This document shows, one piece after another, positions 18,463 to 28,900 of a stretch of DNA of 41,072 bases; the stretch's first letter is position 1, and each line of letters begins with the position of its first letter. Below the pieces are notes generated by a model. That model did no database searches. It was not told the origin of the DNA and saw nothing but the letters and a program-made list of their open reading frames with translations. The position numbers and the translations under genes are program-made. The stretch is from Chara braunii (Eukaryota > Streptophyta > Charophyceae > Charales > Characeae), in assembly GCA_003427395.1 (NCBI GenBank), contig BFEA01000485.1:691318-732389 (forward strand), given 5' to 3'.

Positions 18463-19249
18463 ATGAAAATGGGATGGGCAGTGCATGCTCTGTACATTTG
18501 ACTGCCTGCAGTGTGCTTTCCACTTAATGTAACGGGCAGTGGACACACTGTACATTTAGTAGCTGATGTCAACAGTGGTTGACAGTGTAAGCGAGCTTGC
18601 TCAAATTGCCAGTCAGATCACTGCATAGCCAGTAGATGCCTCCCTCTTGGCATACTCCCGAAACTGGCGGTTTTTGGGAGTGCAGGGAGCTGTCAGCATG
18701 AGGCCCCCAAGTGCACTCCTGAAAGTCACCTCGGCATCACGCCTACAAAAGTGCACCTTCGGGAGACCTCCTTCGGACCCCAAGCTCATCCAAAATTCGG
18801 GAGTGCATGTGAATGGGACAAACATACTACTGTGAGACAGCTTCGCACAGAAAGTGTATGGTTTGGTAACTGTCCTTTTCAGACTTGGAGAGCAGCGCAT
18901 TCGCGAGTGCAGTGTGGCAAAACGCACTCTCGAGTGGGATTTCACGTCCGGGAGCACTACCGTAAATTTTCGTGAACTCGGGAGTGGTGTGGCGAGGTCT
19001 CTATTAAGTGAGTGCTCAAAGTACCCTTATGGCAGGGCTCGTCCAACCGTGCTTCAATCAGGGCCGAGCTGGGTAGTTCCTGCTTAGCCCTGGTGCCTAC
19101 AACCGCTATCCGGTTGGGTTTCCTTCTTGAGATGACCAGAGGGTGACAATCCTGAGTGCTAGACACTCAGGTAGGATTCTGGGAGTAGGGGTGGGCCACG
19201 GAGAAATGATGAGAGTGGTTGTGGGAGGGAGTCTCGTAAGGAATGGTGC
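18463..19249. other. No gene seen
   Basis: Between Rep-F and LTR-B copy 3. GGGAGTGCA-like motifs recur on both strands (about 18677, 18800, 18980), but without a clear unit. The short frames have no recognised domain. Confidence 0.4.
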
Positions 19250-20678
19250 TGTCACATGCTGAGCCTGCACACGGGCCCCAATTCATGGGCCCGGTTGCTT
19301 AGGGCCCCCCAGGCCGCACGCCCTTCGGATGCGCGCCCTGGAGGCCCACGGCGGCCCTTAGGCCGCAGGTATCGGTTAGAGACAGCATTCATTTATTAAT
19401 TCATTTATTAATTCATTTATTTATTCATTTATTTATTCATTTATTTACTAGGCTTCCAGCTGGGCCGCCCGGGTCCCGGTGGCCAGCCCGTGCAAGGACC
19501 AGGGAAGGTCCCAGCAAAAAAAAAAAAAATCAAAAAAATCCGGAAAAACACTATGTTATGCAGAAAAATAAACTGAACAACTTTTGCCTCAGGGTCACAT
19601 CGAAATTCTGCACCAAATTTAGAAAAAAAAATATATATATAAGATATTTTTTTTATTTTTATTTTTTTTATTGTTTTTGGCCCGGCCGGGCAAGTGACCC
19701 CAGGCCACTCTGGTAGCCTAATTTATTTATTCATTTATTTTAATATTTATTCATTTATTTATTCATTTATTCATTTATTTATTTATTTGCTGTCTTATTT
19801 TTGTCTGTTCAGACGTCGTTTCGGACTAGTCCCCAAGGCAGTGCCTTGGGCTGGGTACACCAGGAGGCAGGCCTCCATTGTCCAGGTGCAGGGTCTGGAC
19901 GTCGGTCGGGTCCCAGACCATGTAGGCCCACGTTCTGGGCACACGTTTGAGGCACATACCGGTAGGCACACAGAGGCACACCCAGCCGGCCCAGGGTAGG
20001 CAGAGGGGCGGAGGCCATACCTGCGTCGGCAGTACTTACCTGGGCGCCATGGCTATGTGCCACGCCAGTGACCTGCACAGGGACCACGACGACAGTCAGT
20101 ACATGGCGACAGTTACCTGCAGGTGAGACAGCGAGGAGGACGACATCATCTTCTTCGTCTCGCCCTATCTCTTCTCCCTCCTTCCTCTCCTCCTCCTCCT
20201 CCTTATTCAGAGGGAGAGAGAGAGATGTTACTGACGGAGGTTACATTGGGCATTGTGCCCAGGATCTGATCCGACATTTTTTGGCAGATGTTGATTGGAC
20301 ATTCGGCAGGGGACTATTTTTGGACTTCGCTATCGTGATCTTGGCCTTCTCCCTCACCTCCATCTTCATCTTGCCTCTTCCCCCCATCTCTCATTCGTGG
20401 TATCTCCCCCATGTGCGTGTGCAAGGAGGGACCTTTCTTCTGTGTATGCGGTCCCTCCTCCCCCTCTCACATGTGTGGTGTATGATGGGATGTCGCATCA
20501 GTCTCAGATCGGTCAGGTCATATCTTTGAGTCTTCCGCTGCGCTACATTGTGCTATTTTTGTATGTATCTGGATGCACATTGCTTGTTGATGCTTTGCTG
20601 ACATTGAATTGTCCATTCAAGTCCTTTTCAACACTTTGCGGATCCTTGGCTCCCCATACATTGCTCGACTGAGCATGT
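19250..20678 (+). mobile_element. LTR-B copy 3
   Basis: Starts TGTCACATGCTGAGCCTGCA and follows copies 1 and 2 to GCTCGACTGAGCATGT. The last few bases (ATCA) are missing or changed, and I see no target duplication. It is longer than the others because a 272-bp element (19449-19720) has inserted in its ATTT array. No primer binding site follows. Confidence 0.85.
19449..19720. mobile_element. Small inverted-repeat element nested in LTR-B copy 3
   Basis: Sits in the ATTT array and is absent from copies 1 and 2. The left end TAGGCTTCCAGCTGGGCC and the reverse complement of the right end, TAGGCTACCAGAGTGGCC, form an imperfect TIR. It has A-rich and T-rich interior blocks. The ATTTATTTA-like flanks on both sides could be a target duplication or just the array. 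Confidence 0.65.
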
Positions 20679-21404
20679 CTGCCCTCGGTAGACCAGCTGG
20701 AATAAGTTCGATAAACTAATGGCAGACTACGGAAGGTGACTGGCATAGTCTGGTCTAACCTCTACAACAACCGGGACGTTTTAAAAGAAAGGGGAAAAAA
20801 AAACGTCATGTAGTCATACCGCAACCTTTCCACTTAATATTCCTCTGCTGTGCTTGGACAGCTAGCTCGCACTTAACTGCCGACACTGCCAGACAGTAAT
20901 GAATCTCATCTGCCCGACAGTAATGAATCTCATCTGTGAGCATACTCAGGGAGACCACCTCTTGAGACTGTCTTTGGGTATACTTCCACAGATATTTTGG
21001 ATACATTTGGTGACGTACATGGGAAGGTTGAGTCAAAAATACTTGTGGGAATGTCCTTAGAACCTTATGGACAAATTCTGTGTGCTTCTATGTTTTTTTT
21101 TTTTTTTTTTTAGGAGGTCATGTTTACCCATGATGTGATGAAGTGTTTGGTGTGTTTTTGGGATTGGTCTATGGCTGAGAAAAAAAAAGGGAGGTCGTCA
21201 ATGCTGAAGAGAGGTAGAATATTTACAGCAGTTCTGGTTGTGTGCAGCAGTCCTGTTCGTGAGCACTGTGTTTCATATGCTGTTGATCTTAATGGCTATC
21301 CTGTAAGATTACTTTCCGTCCATTTTGTGGTACTCGTCAACCGTGTTGAAGTCTATGCCTACTTATATGTTTTGATTGTCTCATTCTTCTTTTGGCAACT
21401 GTAG
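20679..21404. other. Intron or upstream flank of the RhoGAP gene
   Basis: Ends with a polypyrimidine stretch and an acceptor, TGTAG, at 21400-21404. A 24-bp unit GACAGTAATGAATCTCATCT is duplicated at 20892 and 20916. I could not find the preceding exon here. Confidence 0.5.
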
Positions 21405-21492
21405 GTTTGGACGAACGGGAGCAGAGAATAGAAGCGATGAAGATTGCTGTTGCAGATACATTTCCAGAGCCGAATAGAATATTATTGCAGAG
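21405..21492 (+). CDS. RhoGAP exon 1 of window
   Basis: Encodes LDEREQRIEAMK then IAVADTFPEPNRILLQR. Established knowledge: plant PH-RhoGAPs carry RxxAMRxAIxxTFPEPNRxLLQR at this place in the GAP domain. The acceptor is TGTAG before 21405 and the donor is GTGGGA at 21493. The exon starts after the first base of a codon and ends after two bases (AG), which the first base of 25465 completes to AGA (Arg). This gives LLQR-VLKMM across the junction, just as in the family. Confidence 0.92.
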
Positions 21493-24400
21493 GTGGGATT
21501 CTGCTCTGGATTTGGTTTTCCCTGGCGCAGGACTGTGGAAAGGACCGGCCGAGTCTCTCTATGCGTCCACTCCATGCCCAACGCCACCTGCCCCCATCTT
21601 TCTTCCTCTTCGCTATTTATTTGCACATTGCATACCGAACGCCACCTGCCTCCATCTTTCTTCCTCTTCGCTATTTATCTGCACATTGCATACTCCTTTT
21701 CCTCTTAACCTCCTTGTCATGCCACCTCTTGTTTCCCCCTATTCTCCGCAGAATGGTGTTCTTCCTTCCTGGAATCGTTATATTTCGTCCCCCTCCCTCG
21801 ATCGGATCTTTGTCCTTGTTGAGTGTCCTTCTCCTTCTGTCTTGCTCTGTCCGTTCTCCCTCCTATGGGCCTTTTTTTTAATAACTCTCCCCCATTCTGC
21901 CGTTCTCCTACCTCAGCGTGCTCCTGTCTCGCTCCCCCAACATTTCTGCAGATGCGTATCCGACTGGTCGACATGAAGGAATGAAATCAATCAGCAGGAT
22001 GTAGAACTGCGGGAGGGAGGAGTGTCAATGAAGGCTGGTTGATCTGTCAGATCAGGATGGAAAGAATATGGAAGGTTTAACTGATTTGTTATCCTCCCCA
22101 ATTTTGACGTACACATTCATTAGAAAGTACAATGCCGTCCAATTGCAAAAAGAAATGAATGAACTTGAGAGGAGAGAGAGGGAAAGAAGAAGAAGAAGAT
22201 GAAAGAAAGAAGGAGAAGATGTACACCAGCAAAGACTAGTGAGAAGTCCCTTCTTTTTTGCCAACCACTCCTCCTCCTTTTTCAAACAAGAAATAATAAT
22301 AATAATGTTAAAAGGCTGAACCAGAATCAATGTCCGAATCCCTCTTCTACTTCAGGCATCACATGAGGTCCACCATAGCCATGGCCACCCTTCTTCCTCC
22401 TCCTCTCATGCCCGAGGCTATGGCGAACTACCAGGGCAACGGGGGCTGTGGCGGACTACCTGCTGTGCAAAGGACAACGCAAAGCAGCTATGGCTGCTCT
22501 AGCTCAGGCCGCCATGCCTGACTCTGCCTTGAAGCTTCTTGGTGCAGCTCTACCCCAACGGGGGCTTTCCAGATGCAGTATCCACCATAGCCAGATAAGT
22601 ACCTCTGGCGCTCCTCCCTCCTAGTGCTGGTCTTCTTCCTCCTCCTGTCCTTGCTCCTCCCCAGCAGCGCTGTTCCTGATGCGTAGCGCTGCCCAGCCAG
22701 CGCTCCAACCAGTGTGTGGCCAAACTTGCACACCGATAATGAGCAGCACTTTGCTCCTTCTGGAGATATAGCGGCCTGCTTGCCTCTTGGCGAGTGACTT
22801 CCTAACCTACGTGGCCTCCAAGCAACCGCCACCTCCTTCCTACCGGAGGGAAATATCATTGCAGACACTGATATTGTCAATGTCTTCTTCTGCTCGGCCT
22901 CAAGTACCCGGCACATCTACCTCTACTTGGTGTGGTACCGGCCTACCTGCTACTTGCGTGTTTTCCACTGCTCTGTCGCGCGCCTCTTTCCCCGCCACTT
23001 GAGTGTTATCCCCGCTGCAACCCTCAATGTCACGGCCACAGGTAAGTACTGGCCCTTCTGAATGAACAAGTGCCCTTGCGGGTCACACCCACACTCAAGC
23101 CGACAAGCACTCAGGCAGGCATGCAGTCCAGCAAGCATGAATACACAGACTTAAAAAACTCAGCAACAGGCAGGAAACTCAGAAAGGCATACATTCCATG
23201 AGCAAAACTCAGAAATCAGCTGTGTGTCTCAGTCCGTGTTTGGCAGGTCATTACAAATTGGTCGAATGATGTAGAGTTGTGTGTGTTTTTCAGTTGTGTG
23301 ATAACTGGATTCAGGAGATCCGTAAGTTCCTCCGTCTTTTGACAGGTGAGTGGGCTACACTATGTACTATGTCTGATGGATGTATATGGAGCTGAGGAGT
23401 GCCTCTTGTCTGCGATTGAGAGAACACGTCTGCAAGCTCCAAGCCATAGGAGATGCACAACTCACCGAACCACGAATGCCTGCACAGGCATTCTCATCTC
23501 CTATGGCTTGGAGCTTGCAGATCTGTTCTCTCGATTGGTAGCAGAGTTGTGGCAGATGCGAGGTGGTTTGATGTCTGGGGTTTTCTCTCAGACGACAGTA
23601 AGGTGGATGTTTCAAAGGTGGTGTTAGGGGGGCAACTTATGTGGTTAGGCGCTGTAGTACAGAGTTTCTAAACCTGGCTCCTCTCCTACGTGAAAAAGGG
23701 TGTTGCTTTGAACGGAGTTCGGTGTTATGGATGCAGGTCGTCCTGGACTGAAGACAATCACCTGTCACACGCTAGATCGGCTGTGACACTGGGCTCCATG
23801 TCTTGACGACACAGTAGGGCGGTGGGAGTGCCGTGTGGGTGCACAGACTCCGAACAGGCCTGTTAGATCCGTTGCTCGCCATCCATGCGAGACAATGCTG
23901 AAAGTGCAGTTCGGAGTCCACCACGCTGATGGTCTGGCTATGCCGCAACGGAATTCAGGGAAGTTGGCTGTTTGAAAGGGCAGTACATACCCGTTTGACA
24001 ATGATGGAGTGAGGTTACACGGCTGACAAGGGTGCAAGATAAGTGCTTACAAGCAAGACAATTGGACACTCTAGTCCACTGTTGGCTTCTGAGGTACGGG
24101 AGATCAGCAGATTCAGCACCCCAAAGTGCTAAATATCTCATATATAACATCAACGCAGGAGCAATCAGCCTCGGTTGATGCACATCTGCCTCAGCATGTA
24201 AAAGCTGCTGCATGTGCATTGATAGCTCGGTGGGAATACCCCTCCCAAGGGGGTGACACCCCATTGGGTTGGGTAAACTTGCCCTGTCAGCCCTGTCATA
24301 TCACAGGGCTTGGTGGGGAGGTTAGCTGGTGCACGTGCCTCGAGTGGTGAATATGATGTGCACTCTGTAAATACTTTACTCTTGAATGACAGGACCGGGT

Positions 24401-25878
24401 GGTCTCCGCAACTTTATGAGGGAAGGTGAGAGTTAGGTTGAACGACTGGCATAAGGTGACGGGCTTGCCAACTTGTGTCCAAATGACAAAGCACTATGAC
24501 GATGCCCCTCCCATGTGGTTCTGCCATAGCCTGACACCCGGATGAAGTCGATACCCAACCGGCAGCCCAACAGGGGACCTTCAGGACGCCATGCCAACCT
24601 GTCCTCAGGATGATTTTTGGACTTTCTTCATCGGAAGGGAGCTCTGCCGTAGCCAAATGGAGATCTCCTTTGGTTGTCCCTCCTTCCTGCTGTACCTGTA
24701 TTGTTCCCTGCCATCTACGTTCATATTCGAGGTCCTTCTCCCTCTACCTCCATAGTCTAAGTCCTCTCTTTATGCCCGCCATCTCTATCCTTGTTCCTGT
24801 AGGCCCTGGATATTTGTGGAAATAAATTCTGGGCCTCTGGATTTGTGTTTGGTATCTGACGGTGGTCGACTTCTGGATAAATCTTCGGCTCTTCGACTGC
24901 TGGACCCATTGAAGGCCCGGCTTCTTACTTTCCGGGGACCTGGGTTGACTTGCTCAACATCTGGTAACTCAGTTTGCAGGTCGTACCCCCCTAGGCTATT
25001 GAGTTGAGGACTTCTGCTCTTCGTGCTTCTTGGACCCTGCACCCCAAATTTCAGCTCCTGAGCTTTGACTTGGCCAAAAGCTACGACACAAAGACTAATG
25101 CAAAGATGGTTTTTGATTAAGGACCTTACAGTGAACTGTTTTTCACTCTGGTGTTCACTCCGCTGATATGGGAACTGACTCCGAGAAAAGAAGGTACCTT
25201 ATAATAGGCTTATATAGATGTTTGATGAAGCCTGTGCGGTTCAACTGAATCTGCCCGTAACAACCATGCGCAATTCTGTTAGTAACTGATGTGGTGTGGG
25301 CTGCTGTCTGGGATCTGGGTGCACTTTCTCTTGAACCCCTGTGATGCGAACCAAATCTGGTTGTACCTCCCTTAAGACATTTTGGGAAGCCTGAATGATT
25401 TGACTGCATCTGGCTATAACCAAGGCCGATGATTTTTGTGGATGTCTGATGATACTTTCTGCAGAGTTCTTAAAATGATGATCAAGGTGTCATCACAGTC
25501 TGCGGTCAACCGGATGACAAAACCAGCCGTGGCAGCGTGCATGGCTCCACTACTACTTCGGCCATTGCTTGCAGGGGATTGCACAGCGGACGATGACAGT
25601 GATGACAGTGGCGATGGGTCGTCATCGTTGATCGCAGCAACTGCTGCAGCAAATCAGGCCAATGCAATTGTCACACTTATGATGGAGGAGTACGAGAGAG
25701 TATTCCCGGTGAGTTGCCAGAAACATCAGAGCCCTGATTATGAATAATGTATGTTTGCTTATGCCTGAAGTTGAACTTGGTAGGCTCAGTTCCTTTCCTC
25801 GATTTGACTCTACTTGTTATTCTTTTCCCTTGTTTCCCACCAGGTTGGTGGAGGGGGGTAGCTAGTCTTCTAGTGTTC

Positions 25879-25914
<36 letters not shown>

Positions 25915-28900
25915 TGAGAGCCGAGATACCTGATATAGCTGGGCTTGGACTACCTATTACTATGATCCTGCCCGTCTCATGTAAGGCTAATCTGAAAAAC
26001 GAGACGATGGTATCTATCGCAATTCAGGAAGAAGGAGACAAAGGAAGCAGAAGAACGAGGTGAAGAAGAAGAAGACGACGAAGAAGAATAATACAAAGCT
26101 GGAACCAATGGCATCTCCCTCCTTTTCTTGCCACCATCAGCTTGAGAAGAGGAGAAGAAGAGAAGTTGGAACGAAGGTCATCTCCCTCCTTTTCTCGCCA
26201 CCGTCATCTCTTCCACTAGAGCTTGCCATGACAATTAATCCTTCCATTGGAGGCAATCAGTGCTGTCTGGTTTCACAGTATGGACAGCTCTTACGAAGGC
26301 TACAGGGAGTTAGTTCCAACTTCCAAGCAAACGTTGAGGCTAAATTAAGCAGGCGTAAGGGGAGGTAAATCCTTCGAAGACGAAGTTATCAACGCCGCCC
26401 ACTCGGGTCTCCCAGATGTAATATGGAGAACTGTTGGAGTGTGTAAAGTTGTAAACCCGGGTATTTTCACAACTTGCCGGTGGAATAGAAACCGGGCTGA
26501 TGCTCGCCAGAATTGAAAAGGAGCCTTCTGAAAAACAAAAAAAAAGGAAAAAAGGATAGGAAGTACTTGAACCACCAGTACTTGGCCCATACATTGGCCG
26601 CGGGGCGTTGTCGTTACATGCAACTTCCGGGGGCCCGGGGTACCCGACCTGAAAGGCTGGTGCCGCGAGCCAAAACTTTTTTTTTTGGTTGCCCTGGCGG
26701 GTCGGCACGAAACGGCGCGCAGGCCGTTTTCAGGCTCGGCATAGATAGCTGGGCCAAGTACTGGTGGTTTAATGCTAGCAGGGCCTGACAGTCGATCCTT
26801 CCTATGGGAAGCAATCAATGCTTTCAGTCCTGATCAGGAAATCAGAAGCTGTAACGATGGTGGAATTCATCTCATAAAAAAAAGGAGAAAAAAAGGGAAA
26901 AAAAAGAGAAACCATGAAAGGTCTGTCTGTGGCAATGCTTTGGTGTACCTTGGCCATGATCCCTTGCTCAGTGTTTCACTAGACCCTGCCAGCAAGGTAC
27001 TTATCTTCAGCAGGATGCTATTCTCTGTCGTCTTTGTTATTATTTTCTTCGCCATGTTCTCCCGCCTCGTCTGCTCACTCTTTTCTTTCTTGTTCTCCAA
27101 ACTAGAGAGAAAGCACTCTGTGCGATGCCATGAGGAGATTGTGGGGTGGATTGTTGAGTCCAATCTGTGTGTGGATTGTGTTTTATGTGAGAGAAATATG
27201 TATGGACTGGAGAGGGAAGTCTGATTTCAGATGTGGGTTGTCCTTTCCCGCAACGTCTGTTTTCCCGTCAGATGTTAAACTCCCCTCTGTGCTTTTCCAC
27301 TTTTCTGTCATCCTCTATTCTCTCATACTATGCCTGATTTACTTTCCTGAAATATCGAATAAAATGTGTGTGCAGGAGGAGATTCAACCCAAAGCCTTGC
27401 AGTGTGAAGATCATAGTGTTGACAGCGATGATGATGGTCCCTCTCTCCGGGACCGATGTAATGAACCTGTGTCGAGTACACTGAGCGATACAAGCACATC
27501 GGGTGCACAGGATGGCAGCGAGGTACACGTTCAAACCTTCCTGGCCTTTCAAATGGATGTTTGTAGTCTACCCCCAAAATATAATAATCGCTCAAAGCAG
27601 TTCGGATGGCACAGGTGTTCTCTTGCCCACACACCAAAAAAGAATGGCTCCCCCTAACTTTTTCTTCCCTACCTGTGTAGCACAGCGAACGTGTTTGCGC
27701 CCCTCCACATTCGTGCGAACGTGTTCTCGCGCGTTCGCGCGAACAGCTCGCGAACATGTTCCGGCGAACATAAACTTTTTTCGTGAAAAAAAAAAAAGAA
27801 ATCGGTTTTTGATTTTTAACTCTTGATTGGCTAAGAATTTGAACATGACACCTCGGCAAAAGAAAAAAAAAAAAGAAATCGGTTTTTGATTTTTAACTCT
27901 TGATTGGCTAAGAATTTGAACATGACACCTCGGCAAAAGTTGCTTGTATTGTTATTTTACATGACATGTATTCTTTTCAGATCTTTCTGAGAACCTTTTT
28001 TTCTTTAATTAAAATCTTTATGTTCGTGTTCGGAGGTTTTTGGGCGCTTGTTCGCGTTCGGGCAAACATGTTCGCTTTCGCCTCCGAACGTGAACACGGT
28101 GCTACGTAATTCCCTACCATGATGTTTAGGTTGCGGACTGTCGTCCTTTGGGACATCCATTAACATTGGAACAGTACACAGAAGACGAGCATGGCCGCTG
28201 CGAAGGGATTTCACGTATAAACCGTGAAATGGTCCACAAATTACGTAAAAAAATACCTTTCTCATTCTTTTGGCTAAGATCAAGTGTGGTATCTGATCTG
28301 TGGTCCATTGGGCCGCCACATTGAAAGGAAGGGAAAACGAAAAAGAAAAGGTTGTGGACTGTCAGCTGCTCTCGAAATTCTGAAGAGGCATATTGCGCCT
28401 GGTTCATCTTTTTCTTTTAACTTATGTTTTTTTTTTTTGTTTTTGACACTTTTTGTGCATGTGAGGAAGTAGGGGATGGCAGTGTAGGGAGCCTCTAACA
28501 CGATTTGTATCTGCATCTTGCTTCCCTCCAATCAGTGTGCAGTTCGGCGTGGTATTTATGGAATTGGTGCAAATGACTAGGACAGTAGGACTGCATTCCT
28601 AAAGGGAATGGATGCAACTGCATTTCCAACCTTGAAACAGTCCATATCTTATCCATCGTCGTGTAGAGAGACCTTGTGGGCCCTCGCCATGGCTGCTTGG
28701 ACAACGCTGGTATGCTATTTTAGCAATTTTTAGGCCTTGCCAAGGGAGTATACCCTGTAATTTGCAAAATGGGAATGAATCTTCTGCTAGAATATCGAAT
28801 TATACGCCGATTCATTACCTCCAGGCTTTTCTAAAGCATTGTTCTGTTTTGTCCAGAACTGGTGAACCAGTTGGAAGCCGCAAACCCGTTAGAGGAGGTA

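Noticed and set aside
21120-21404. Possible preceding RhoGAP exon with SSPVREHCVSYAV
   Set aside because: It resembles the ELPSSPVPxSCC stretch of the family and has an acceptor-like TGTGTGCAG. The only good donor (after CCT, GTAAGA) leaves the wrong phase for the exon at 21405, so I left it out.
26345-26818. Minus-strand 157-codon frame
   Set aside because: Most of it lies across the GC-rich TIR element. There is no recognisable domain, and overlapping frames of similar length exist on the other strand.
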